Positions 27,230 through 40,640 of a stretch of DNA of 64,000 bases are shown here, one piece after another (position 1 is the stretch's first letter; each line of letters opens with the position of its first letter). This DNA is from Taudactylus pleione (taxonomy: Eukaryota; Chordata; Amphibia; Anura; Myobatrachidae), in NCBI GenBank assembly GCA_031769625.1, contig JAUIMM010000579.1, positions 682,001-746,000 on the forward strand, read 5' to 3'. Position numbers and translations under genes: made by a program. Below the pieces are notes generated by a model. That model ran no database searches, was not told where the DNA came from, and saw nothing but the letters and a program-made list of their open reading frames with translations.

Positions 27230-29695
27230 CCTGCACTGTATCCTACTACATCCCTGCACTTTATTACTGCATCCCTGCACTGTATCCTACTACATCTCTG
27301 CACTGTATTACTACATCCCTGCACTGTATCCTACTACATCCCTATACTATATTACTACATCTGTGCACTGTTTCCTACTGCATTCCTGCACTGTATTACT
27401 ACATCCCTGCTCTGCATCCTACTACATCCCTGCACTGTATCCTACTACATCCCTGCAATGTATCCTGCTACATCCCTGCACTGTATCCTACTACATCCCC
27501 TGCACTGTATCCTACCTCATCCCTGCACTGTATCCTACCTCATCCCTGCACTATATCCTACTGCATGCATTCACTGTATCCTACTACATCCCTGCACTGT
27601 ATTACTACATCTCTGCACTGTATACTACTACATCGCTTCACTGTATTAATACATCCCTACACTGTATCCTACTGCATCCCTGCACTGTATTACTACATCC
27701 CTGCACAGTATCCTACTACTTCCTGCACTGTATTTACTACATCCCTGTACTGTATCCTACTACATCCCTGCACTGTACCCTACTATATCCCTGCACTGTA
27801 TTACTACATCCCTGCCCTGTATCCTATTACATCCCTTCACTGTATCCTTCCACATCCCTGCACTGTATCCTACCTCGTCCCTGCACTGTATCCTACCTCA
27901 TCCCTGCACTGTATCCCTTACCTCATTCCTGCACTATATCCTACTACATCCCTGCACTGTATCCTACTACATCTCTACACTGTATCCTACTACATCCCTG
28001 CACTGTATTACTACATCCCTACACTGTATACTACTACATCCCTGCAATGTACCCTACTATATCCCTGCACTGTATTACTACATCCCTGCACTGTATCCTA
28101 CTACATCCCTTCACTGTATCCTACTACATCCCTGCACTGTATTTTTACATCCCTGTACTGTATCCTATAACAGCACTGCCTTGTATTACTACATCCCTGC
28201 ACTGTATCCTACTGCATCCCTGCACTGTATTACTACATACCTTCACTGTATCCTACTACATCCCTGCGCTGTATTACCACATCCCTGCACTGTATTACTA
28301 CATCCCTGCACTGTATCCTACTCCATCCCTGCACTGTATCCTACTACACCCCTGCACTGTATTACTACATCCCTGCACTCTTATTACTATATCCCTGAAC
28401 TGTATCCTACTACATCCTGCACTGTATCCTACTACATCCCTGCACTGTATTACTACATCCCCTGCACTGTATACTGTATCCTACTACATCCCTGCACTGT
28501 ATTACTACATCCCTGCACGTATCCTACTACATCCCTATACTGTATTACTACATCCGTGCACTCTATCCTACTGCACCCCTGCACTGTATTACCACATCCC
28601 TGCACTGTATCCTACTACAACCATACACTGTATACTACTACATCCCTGCTCTGTAACCTACTACATCCCTGCACTGTATCCATACTACATCCCTGCACTG
28701 TAATACTACATCCCTGCACTGTATCCTACTACATTCCTGCACTGTATTACTACATCCCTGCACTGTATCCTACTACATCCCTGTACTGTATCACTAGATA
28801 CTTGCTCCTGTATCCTACTACATTCCTGCACTGTATTACTGCATCCCTGTACTGTATCCTACTACATCCCTACACTGTATTACTACATCCCTGCACTGTA
28901 TCCTACTACATCCCTTTACTATCTTACTACATCTGTGCACTGTTTCCTACTGCATCCCTGCACTGTATTACTACATCCCTGCACTATATTACTTCATCCC
29001 TGCACTGTATTACTACATCGCTGCACTGTATCCTACTAAATCCCTGCACTGTATTACTACATCCGTGCACTGTATCTACTGCATCTCTGCACTGTACTAC
29101 TACATCCCTGCACTGTATTAGTACATCCCTGCACTGTATTATTACATCACTGCAATGTATTACTTCATCACTGCAGTGTATTACTACATCCCTGCACTGT
29201 ATCCTACTACATCCCTGCACTGTATCCTACTACATCCCTGCACTGTATCCTACTACATCCCTACATTGTATTACTACATCCCTGCACTGTATCCTACTAC
29301 ATCCCTGCACTGTATTACTACATTCCTGCACTGTATCCTACTAAATCCCTACACTGTATTGCTACATCCCTGCACTGTATTACTACATGTCTGCACTGTA
29401 TACTACTTCATCCCAATACTGTATTACTACATCCGTGCACTTTATTACTACATCCCTGCACTGTATTAATACATCTCTGCACTGTATCCTACTACATCCC
29501 TGCACTGTATTACTGCATCCCTGCACTGTATCCTACTACATCCCTGCACTGTATTACTACATCCCTGCACTGTATCCTACTACATCCCTTTACTATATTA
29601 TACATCTGTGCACTGTTTCCTACTGCATCCCTGCACTGTATTACTACATCCCTGCACTGTATCCTGCTACATACCTGCACTGTATTACTACATCC
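27230..29695. repeat. ~2.5 kb tandem pair, copy 1 (indel-rich)
   Basis: This copy matches 29.7-32.3 kb, with the offset rising from 2465 (CTGTGCAC at 27361 and 29826) to 2559 (near 28984 / 31543) and then 2536 near 29387. It has many small indels its partner lacks: a four-C unit near 27,497, a two-C unit near 27,720, CCCTTACCTC near 27,914, CTACATCCTGC near 28,410, GCACGTATCC near 28,515 and a scrambled unit at about 28,790-28,812. These would break any reading frame. Confidence 0.78.
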
Positions 29696-32270
29696 CTGCA
29701 CTGTATCCTACTACATCCCTGCACTTTATTACTGCATCCCTGCACTGTATCCTACTACATCTCTGCACTGTATTACTACATCCCTGCACTGTATCCGACT
29801 ACATCCCTATACTATATTACTACATCTGTGCACTGTTTCCTACTGCATTCCTGCACTGTATTACTACATCCCTGCACTGTATTACTACATCCCTGCTCTG
29901 CATCCTACTACATCCCTGCACTGTATCCTACTACATCCCTGCACTGTATCCTGCTACATCCCTGCACTGTATCCTACTACATCCATGCACTGTATCCTAC
30001 CTCATCCCTGCACTGTATCCTACCTCATCCCTGCACTATATCCTACTGCATCCATTCACTGTATCCTACTACATCCCTGCACTGTATTACTACATCTCTG
30101 CACTGTATACTACTACATCCCTTCACTGTATTAATACATCCCTACACTGTATCCTACTACATCCCTGCACTGTATTACTACATCACTGCAATGTATTATT
30201 ACTTCCCTACACTGTATCCTACTGCATCCCTGCACTGTATTACTACATCCCTGCACAGTATCCTACTACTTCCCTGCACTGTATTACTACATCCCTGTAC
30301 TGTATCCTTCTACATCCCTGCACTGTACCCTACTATATCCCTGCACTGTATTACTACATCCCTGCACTGTGTCCTATTACATCCCTTCACTGTATCCTTC
30401 CACATCCCTGCACTGTATCCTACCTTGTCCCTGCACTGTATCCTACCTCATCCCTGCACTGTATCCTACCTCATTCCTGCACTATATCCTACTATATCCC
30501 TGCACTGTATCCTACTACATCTCTACACTGTATCCTACTACATCCCTGCACTGTATTACTACATCCCTACACTGTATCCTACTATATCCCTGCACTGTAT
30601 TACTACATCCCTACACTGTATCCTACTACATCCCTGCACTGTACCCTACTATATCCCTGCACTGTATTACTACATCCCTGCACTGTATCCTACTACATCC
30701 CTGCACTGTATTTTTACATCCCTTTACTGTATCCTATAACAGCACTGCATTGTATTACTACATCCCTGCACTGTATCCTACTGCATCCCTGCACTGTATT
30801 ACTACATACCTTCACTGTATCCTACTACATCCCTGCACTGTATTCTACTACACCCCTGCACTGTATTACCACATCCCTGCACTGTATTACTACATCCCTG
30901 CACTGTATCCTACTCCATCCCTGCACTGTATTCTACTACACCCCTGCACTGTATTACTACATCCCTGCACTGTATTACTATATCCCTGAACTGTATCCTA
31001 CTACATCCCTGCACTGTATCCTACTACATCCCTGCACTGTATTACTACATCCCTGCACTGTATCCTACTACATCCCTGCACTGTATTACTACATCCCTGC
31101 ATGGTATCCTACTACACCCTATACTGTATTACTACATCCGTGAACTCTATCCTACTGCACCCCTGCACTGTATTACTACTTCCCTGCACTGTATCCTACT
31201 ACATCCATACACTGTATACTACTACATCACTGCTCTGTAACCTACTACATCCCTGCACTGTATTACTACATCCCTGCACTGTATCCTACTACATTCCTGC
31301 ACTGTATTACTACATCCCTGCACTGTATCCTACTACATCCCTGCACTGTATTACTAGATCCCTGCTCTGTATCCTACTACATTCCTGCACTGTATTACTG
31401 CATCCCTGTACTGTATCCTACTACATCCCTACACTGTATTACTACATCCCTGCACTGTATCCTACTACATCCCTTTACTATCTTACTACATCTGTGCACT
31501 GTTTCCTACTGCATCCCTGCACTGTATTACTACATCCCTGCACTATATTACTTCATCCCTGCACTGTATTTCTACATCGCTGCACTGTATCCTACTACAT
31601 CCCTGCACTGTATTACTACATCCGTGCACTGTATCTACTGCATCTCTGCACTGTATTACTACATCCCTGCACTGTATTAGTACATCCCTGCACTGTATTA
31701 TTACATCACTGCAATGTATTACTTCATCACTGCAATGTATTACTACATCCCTGCACTGTATCCTACTACATCCCTGCACTGTATCCTACTACATCCCTGC
31801 ATTGTATTACTACATCCCTGCACTGTATCCTACTACATCCCTGCACTGTATTACTACATTCCTGCACTGTATCCTACTAAATCCCTACACTGTATTGCTA
31901 CATCCCTGCACTGTATTACTACATGTCTGCACTGTATACTACTTCATCCCGATACTGTATTACTACATCCGTGCACTTTATTACTACATCCCTGCACTGT
32001 ATTAATACATCTCTGCACTGTATCCTACTACATCCCTGCACTGTATTACTGCATCCCTGCACTGTATCCTACTACATCCCTGCACTGTATTACTACATCC
32101 CTGCACTGTATCCTACTACATCCCTTTACTATATTATTACATCTGTGCACTGTTTCCTACTGCATCCCTGCACAGTATTACTACATCCCTGCACTGTATC
32201 CTGCTACATACCTGCACTGTATTACTACATCCCTGCACTGTATCCTACTACATCCCTGCACTTTATCCTA
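29696..32270. repeat. ~2.5 kb tandem pair, copy 2 (cleaner)
   Basis: This is the partner of 27230-29695, with mostly standard unit lengths. It includes the GTATCTACTGCATC unit and the CATCACTGCAATG pair near 31,700, also found in copy 1 near 29,150 and again around 46.4-48.8 kb. Near 32,270 it changes to doubled CTACTATATCCC units, like 49.3 and 54.05 kb. Confidence 0.78.
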
Positions 32271-33079
32271 CTATATCCCTGCACTGTATCCTACTATATC
32301 CCTGCACTGTATTACTACATCTCTGCACAGTATCCTACTACATCCCTGCACTGTATTATTTCATCCCTACACAGTATCCTACTGCATCCCTGCACTGTAT
32401 TACTACATCCCTGCACAGTATCCCACTATTTCCCTGCACTGTATTACTACATCCCTGTACTGTATCCTACTACATCCCTGCACTGTACCCTACTATATCC
32501 CTGCACTGTATTACTACATCCCTTCACTGTATCCTATTACATCCCTTCACTGTATCCTACCACATCCCTGCACTGTATCCTACCTAATCCCTGCACTGTA
32601 TCCTACCTCATCCCTGCACTGTATCCTACTACATCTCTACACTGTATCCTACTACATCCCTGCACTGTATTACTACCTCCCTACACTGTATCCTACTACA
32701 TCCCTGCACTGTATTACTACATCCCTACACTGTATCCTACTACATCCCTGCACTGTACCCTACTATATCCCTGCACTGTATTACTACATCCCTGCACTGT
32801 ATCCTACCACATCCCTGCACTGTATCCTACTACATCCCTGCACTGTACCCTACTATATCACTGCACTGTATTACTACATCCGTGCACTGTATCCTGCTAC
32901 GTCCCTTCCTTGTATCCTACTACATCCCTGCACTGTATTTTTACATCCCTGTACTGTATGCTATAACAGCACTGCCTACATCCCTGCACTGTATCCTACT
33001 GCATCTCTGCACTGTATTACTACATACCTTTTCTGTATCCTACTACATCCCTGCACTGTATTACTACATCCATGCACTG
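32271..33079. repeat. Mixed segment related to 49.0-49.7 and 53.7-54.4 kb
   Basis: The order TTTACTATATTATTAC (32124), CTGTGCACTGTTTCC, then CTACTATATCCC twice is repeated starting at 49201, an offset of 17077, and again in the 53.9 and 55.3 kb regions. Near 32,957 a shortened unit joins TATAACAGCACTGCC directly to TACATCCC, dropping the TTGTATTAC seen in sister copies. Confidence 0.68.
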
Positions 33080-34785
33080 TATCCTACTACATCCCTATAC
33101 TGTATTACTACATCCTTGCACTGTATCCTACTGCATCCCTGCACTGTATTACTACATCCCTACACTGTATTACTACATCCCTGCACTGTATCCTACTACA
33201 TCCCTGCACTGTACCCTACTACATCCCAGCACTGTATTACTAAATCCCTGCACTGTATCCTACTACATCCCTGCACTGTATCCTACTACATCCCTGCACT
33301 GTATTACTACATCCCTGCACTGTATCCTACTACATCCATGCACTGTATTACTACATCCCTGCACTGTATCGAACTACATCCCTACACTGTATTACTACAT
33401 CCCTGCACTGTGTTACTACATGTCTGCACTGTATCCTACTACATCCCTATACAGTGTTACTACATCCGTGCACTTTAATACTACAACCCTGCACTATATT
33501 ACTACATCCCTGCACTGTATCCTACTACATCCCTGCACTGTATTACTGCATCCTTGCACTGTATCCTACTACATCCCTGCACTGTATTAATACATCCCTG
33601 CACTGTATCCTACTACATCCCTTTACTATATTACTACATCTGTGCACTGTTTCCTACTGCATCCATGCACTATATTACTACATCCCTGATCTGTATTACT
33701 ACATCCCTGCACTGTATGCTACTACATCCCTGCATTGTATCCTTCTACATCCCTGCACTGTATCCTGCTACATCCCTACACTGTATTACTACATCCCTGC
33801 ACTGTATCTTACTACATCCCTGCACTGTATCCTACTTCATCCCTGCACTGTATCCTACCTCATCCCTGCACTGTATCCTACCTCATCTCTGCACTATATC
33901 CTACTACAGCCCTGCACTGTATCCTACTACATCCCTGCACTGTATCCTACTACATCCCTGCACTGTATTACTATATCCATACACTGTAACCTACTACATC
34001 CCTGCACTGTATTTCCACATCCCTACACTGTATCCTACTACATCCCTGCATTGTACCCTACTATATCCCTGCACTGTATTACTATATCCCTGCACTATAT
34101 CCTACTAGATCCCTTCACTGTATCCTACTACATCCCTGCACTGTATTACTACATCCCTGCACTGTATCCTACTACATCCCTGAACTGTATCCTACTATAT
34201 ACCTATACTGTATTACTACATCCTTGCACTGTATCCTACTGCATCCCTGCACTGTACTACTACATCCCTGCACTATATTACTACTTCCCTGTACTGTATT
34301 ACTACATCATTGCAGTGTGTTACTACATCCCTGCACAGTATACTACTACATCCCTGCACTGTATCCTACTACATCCCTGCACTGTATTACTACATCCCTG
34401 CACTGTATTACTACATCCCTGCACTGTATCCTACTACATCCCTGCACTGTATCCTACTACATCCTTGCACTGTATTACTACATCCCTGCACTGTATCCTA
34501 CTACATCCCTGCACTGTATTACTACATCCCTGCACTGTATCGTTCTACATCCCTGAACTATATTACTACATCCCTGCACTGTATTACTACATCCCTGCAC
34601 TGTATACTACTACATCCCTATACTGTATTACTACATCCGTGCACTTTATTACTACATAACTGCACTGTATTACTACATCCCTGCACTGTATCCTGCTACA
34701 TCCCTGCACTATATTACTGCATCCCTGCACTGTATCCTACTACTTCCCTGCACTGTATCCTACTACATCCATGCACTGTATCCTA
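33080..34785. repeat. 2229 bp-spaced duplication, copy 1
   Basis: CCCTATACTG at about 33096 and 35325, and a long shared variant series, keep a constant 2229 bp offset to about 34785 / 37014. This region also corresponds to about 4.06-5.2 kb in block A copy 2 and includes the segment deleted from block A copy 1. Confidence 0.83.
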
Positions 34786-35308
34786 CTACATACCTGCAGT
34801 GTATTACTACATCCGTGCACTGTATTACTACATACCTGCACTGTATTATACTACATCCCTTCACTGTATCCTACTACATCCTTGCAATGTATTACTACAT
34901 CCCTGCACTGTATCCTACTACATCCCTGAACTGTATTACTACATCCATGCACAGTATCCTACTACATACATGCACTGTATTACTACATCCCTGCACTGCA
35001 TCGCTACATCCCTGCACTGCATTACTACATCTCTGCACTGTATCCTACTACATACCTGCACTGTATTACTACTACATCCCTGCACTGTATTACTACTACT
35101 TCCCTGCAATGTATCAAATTATATCCCTGCATTGTATTACTACATCCCTGCACTGTATTACTACATCCCTGCACTGTATCCTACTACATCCCTGCACTGT
35201 ATTAATACATCCCTGCACTGTATTCTACTACATCACTGCACTGTTTTATGACATCCCTGCATTGTATCCTACTACATCCCTGCACTGTATTACTACATCC
35301 CTGCACTG
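34786..35308. repeat. Block A-like insert between the 2229 bp copies
   Basis: It begins with CATACCTGCAGTG, then follows the unit order of about 165-690 and 3608-4133, including a CATACATGCACTG unit and the 24 bp units with an extra ACT (near 35,065 and 35,090). With the next copy it forms a block A-like run of about 2 kb. Confidence 0.75.
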
Positions 35309-37014
35309 TATCCTACTATATCCCTATACTGTATTACTACATCCTTGCACTGTATCCTACTGCATCCCTGCACTGTATTACTACATCCCTACACTGTATT
35401 ACTACATCCCTGCACTGTATCCTACTACATCCCTGCACTGTACCCTACTACATCCCAGCACTGTATTACTACATCCCTGCACTGTATCCTACTACATCCC
35501 TGCACTGTATCCTACTACATCCCTGCACTGTATTACTATATCCCTGCACTGTATCCTACTACATCCATGCACTGTATTACTACATCCCTGCACTGTATCG
35601 AACTACATCCCTACACTGTATTACTACATCCCTGCACTGTGTTACTACATGTCTGCACTGTATCCTACTACATCTCTATACAGTGTTACTACATCCGTGC
35701 ACTTTAACACTACAACCCTGCACTATATTACTACATCCCTGCACTGTATCCTACTACATCCCTGCACTGTATTACTGCATCCTTGCACTGTATCCTACTA
35801 CATCCCTGCACTGTATTAATACATCCCTGCACTGTATCCTACTACATCCCTTTACTATATTACTACATCTGTGCACTGTTTCCTACTGCATCCATGCACT
35901 GTATTACTACATCCCTGAACTGTATTACTACATCCCTGCACTGTATGCTACTACATCCCTGCATTGTATCCTACTACATCCCTGCACTGTATCCTGCTAC
36001 ATCCCTACACTGTATTACTACATCCCTGCACTGTATCTTACTACATCCCTGCACTGTATCCTACCTCATCCCTGCACTGTTTCCAACCTCATCCCTGCAC
36101 TGTATCCTACCTCATCTATGCACTATATCCTACTACAGCCCTGCACTGTATCCTACTACATCCCTGCACAGTATCCTACTACATCCCTGCACTGTATTAC
36201 TACATCCCTACACTGTAACCTACTACATCCCTGCACTGTATTACCACATCCCTACACTGTATCCTACTACATCCCTGCATTGTACCCTACTATATCCCTG
36301 CACTGTATTACTACATCCCTGCACTATATCCTACTAGATCCCTTCACTGTATCCTACTACATCCCTGCACTGTATTACTACATACCTGCACTGTATCCTA
36401 CTACATCCCTGCACTGTATCCTACTATATACCTATACTGTATTACTACATCCTTGCACTGTATCCTACTGCATCCCTGCACTGTACTACTACATCCCTGC
36501 ACTATATTACTACTTCCCTGTACTGTATTACTACATCAGTGCAGTGTGTTACTACATCCCTGCACAGTATACTACTAAATCCCTGCAATGTATCCTACTA
36601 CATCCCTGCACTGTATTACTACATCCCTGCACTGTATTACTACATCCCTGCACTGTATCCTACTACATCCCTGCACTGTATCCTACTACATCCTTGCACT
36701 GTATTACTACATCCCTGCACTGTATCCTACTACATCCCTGCACTGTATTACTACATCCCTGCACTGTATCGTACTATATCCCTGAACTATATTACTACAT
36801 CCCTGCACTGTATTACTACTTCCCTGCACTGTATCCTACTACATCCCTATACTGTATTACTACATCCGTGCACTTTATTACTACATAACTGCACTGTATT
36901 ACTACATCCCTGCACTGTATCCTGCTACATCCCTGCACTGTATTACTGCATCCCTGCACTGTATCCTACTACATCCCTGCACTGTATCCTACTACATCCA
37001 TGCACTGTATCCTG
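35309..37014. repeat. 2229 bp-spaced duplication, copy 2
   Basis: This is the partner of 33080-34785. It ends near 37,014, where the tract changes to CCTGCTATATCCC units matching 19.9 kb. Substitutions between the copies are scattered, for example CTAAATCCC near 36,575 against CTACATCCC near 34,346. Confidence 0.83.
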
Positions 37015-38500
37015 CTATATCCCTGCCCTGTATTACTACATCACTGCACTGTGTCCAACCACATCCCTGCACTGTGTCCTACCTCATCCCTGCACTGTAT
37101 CATACCTCATCCCTGCACTGTATTCTACCTCATCCCTGCACTATATCCTACTACAACCCTGCACAGTATCCTACTATATCCCTGCACTGTATCCTACTAC
37201 ATCTCTGCACTGTATCCTACTACATCCCTGCACTGTATTACTACATCCCTACACTGTATCCTAATACATCCCTGCACTGTATTACTGCATCCCTTCACAG
37301 TATCCTACTACATCCCTGCACTGTATTACTACATCCCTGCAATGTATCCTACTACATCCCTTCACTGTATCCTACTACATCCCTGTACTGTATTACTACA
37401 TCCCTGCACTGTATGCGACTACATCCCTGTACTGTATCCTATATCATCACTGCACTGTATTACTACATCGCTGCACTGTATCCTACTACATCCCTGAACT
37501 GTATTACTACATCCCTGCACTGTATTTCTACATGTCTGCACTGTATCCTACTACATCCATATACTGTATTACTACATCCATGCACTTTATTACTACATCA
37601 CTGCACTGTTTTACTACATCCCTGCACTGTATCCTACTACATCCCTGCACTGTATTACTGCTTCCATGCACTGTATCCTACTACATCCCTGCACTGTATT
37701 ACTACATGTCTGCACTGTATCCTACTACATCCCTATACTGTATTACTACATCCATGCACTTTATTACTACATCACTGCACTGTTTTACTACATCCATGCA
37801 CTGTATCCTGCTACATCCCTGCACTGTATCCTACTACATCCCTGCACTGTATCCTACCTCATCCCTGCACTATATCCTACTGCATCCATTCACTGTATCC
37901 TAGTACATCCCTGCACTGTATTACTACATCTCTTCACTGTATACTACTACATCCTTTCACTGTATTAATACATCCCTACACTGTATCCTACTACATCCCT
38001 GCACTGTATTACTACATCACTGCAATGTATTACTACATCCCTGCACAGTATACTACTACATCCCTGCACTGTATCCTACTACATCTGTGCACTGTATTAC
38101 TACATCTCTGCACTGTATCCTACTACATCCCTGCACTGTATTACTACATCCCTGCACTGTATTACTACATCCCTGCACTGTATCCTACTACATCCCTGCA
38201 CTGTATTACTACATCCTTGCACTGTATTGCACTACATCCCAGCACTGTATTACTACATCCCTGCACTGTATTACTACATGTCTGCACTGTATCCTACTAC
38301 ATCCCTGTACTGTATTACTACATCCGTGCACTTTATTACTACATCCCTGAACTGTATCCTACTACATCCCTGCACTGTATTACTGCCTCCCTGCACTGTA
38401 TCCTACTACATCCCTGCACTGTATTACTACATCCCTGCACTGTATCCTACTACATCCCTATACTATATTACTATATCTGTGCACTGTTTCCTACTGCATC
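37015..38500. repeat. Block D-like segment with a 174 bp local duplication
   Basis: About 37.0-37.5 kb matches 19.9-20.4 kb at offset 17113. After it, the group CATGTCTGCACTG, CATACTG/CTATACTG, CCATGCACTTT, CACTGTTTTAC occurs at 37531 and again at 37705, a 174 bp duplication equal to eight units. The remainder holds ordinary units with one CATGTCTGCACTG near 38,278. Confidence 0.7.
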
Positions 38501-40640
38501 CCTGCACTGTATTACTACATGACTGCACTGTGTCCTACTACATCCCTATACTGTATTACTACATCTGTGCACTCTATCCTACTGCATCCCTGCACTGTAT
38601 CCTAAAACATCCCTATACTGTATTACTACATCCGTGCACTCTATCCTACTGCATCCCTGCACTGTATTACTACATCTCTGCAATGTATTACTACATCCCT
38701 GCACTGTTTCCTACTACATCCCTGCACTGTATCATACTACATCCCTGCACTGTATCCTACTACATCCCTGCACTGTATCCTACCACATCCATGCACTGTA
38801 TCCTACTACATTCCTGCACTGTATTACTACATCCCTGCACTGTATCCTACTACATCCCTGCACTGTATTACTACATCCCTGCACTGTATTACTACATCCC
38901 TACACTGTATCTTTCCACATCCCTGCACTGTATCCTACTACATCCCTGCACTGTATTACTACATCCCTGTACTGTATCCTACTACATCCCTTCACTATAT
39001 CCTACTACATCCCTGCATTGTGTTACTACATCCCTGCACTGTATCTTACTACATCCATGCACTGTATTACTACATCCCTGCACTGTATTACTACATCCCT
39101 GCACTGTATCCTACTACATCCCTGCACTCTATTATACTACATCCCTGCACTGTTTTTCTACATCCCTACACTGTATCCTACTACATCCCTGCACAGTATT
39201 ACTACATCCCTGCACTGTATTACTACATCCCTGCACTGTATCCTACTATATCCCTATACTATATTACTACATCCATGCACTGTATCCTACTGCATCCCTG
39301 CACTGTATTACTACATCCCTGCACTGAAGTAATACATATCTGCAATGTATTTTTACATTCCTGCACTGTATCCTACTACATCCCTGCACTGTATCCCACT
39401 ACATCCCTGCTCTGTATTACTACATCCCTGCACTGTATCCTTTTACATCCCTGCACTGTATTACTACATACCTGCACTGTATCGTACTACATCCCTGCAC
39501 TGTATTACTACATCCCTGCACTGTATTACTACATGTCTGCACTGTATCCTACTACATCCCTGAACGGTATTACTACATCCGTGCACTGTATTACTACATG
39601 TCTGCACTGTATCCTACTACATCCCTGAACGGTATTACTACATCCGTGCACTGTATTACTACATCCATGCACTGTATTACTACATCCCTGCACTGTACCC
39701 TACTACATCACTGCACTGTATTACTACATCCCTGCACTGTATTACTACATCCCTGCACTGTATCCTACTATATCCCTATGCTGTATTACTACATCCCTTC
39801 ACTTTATTACTACATCCCTGCACTGTATTACTACATCCCTGCAATGTATCCTACTACATCCCTGCACTGTATTACTTCATCTCTGCACTGTATCCTTCTA
39901 CATCCCTGCACTGTATTACTACATCCCTGCACTGTATCCTACTACATCCCTATACTATATTACTACATCTGTGCACTGTTTCCTACTGCATTCCTGCACT
40001 GTATTACTACATCCCTGCACTGTATTACTACATCCCTGCACTGCATCCTACTACATCCCTGCACTGTATCCTGCTACACCCTGCACTGTATCCTACTACA
40101 TCCCTGCACTGTATCCTACCTCATCCCTGCACTGTAACCTACCTCATCCCTGCACTATATCCTATTGCATCCATTCACTGTATCCTACTACATCCCTGCA
40201 CTGTATTACTACATCTCTGCACTGTATACTACTACATCCCTTCACTGTATTAATACATCCCTACACTGTATCCTACTGCATCCCTGCACTGTTTTACTGC
40301 ATCCCTGCACTGTATCCTTCTACGTCCCTGCACTGTATTACTACATCCCTGCACTGTATCCTACTACAAAACCTGCACTGTACCCTATTATATCCCTGCA
40401 CTGTATTACTACATCCTTGCACTGTATCCTACTACATCCCTTCACTGTATCCTACTACATCCCTGCACTGTATTACTACATCCCTGCACTGTATCCTACT
40501 ACATCCCTGTACTGTATCCTACAACATCACTGCACTGTATTACTACATCCCTGCACTGTATCCTACTACATCCTTGCACTGTATTACTACATCCCTTCAC
40601 TGTATCCTACTACATCCCTGAACTGTATTACTACATCCCT
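38501..40640. repeat. Distant copy of the 17.3-19.1 kb block
   Basis: It carries the eighth GAAGTAAT landmark at 39326 and the fifth AAAA unit at 40368. Counterparts at 17735 and 18822 lie 21591 and 21546 bp upstream, so the copies differ by about two units in between. The shared order includes the CATTGTGTTAC unit and the TTTTTCTACATCC unit. Confidence 0.8.

Noticed and set aside
28984..29220. Minus-strand frames of 61-78 codons (also 7555-7761, 7620-7847, 31543-31779, 44129-44338, 46709-46894, 48575-48811)
   Set aside because: Two of three minus-strand frames of the 21 bp unit are stop-free, and stops come in through frame changes at 23 bp units. These are runs of 21 bp units, with sequence such as QCRDVVI or VQGCSNT, not genes.
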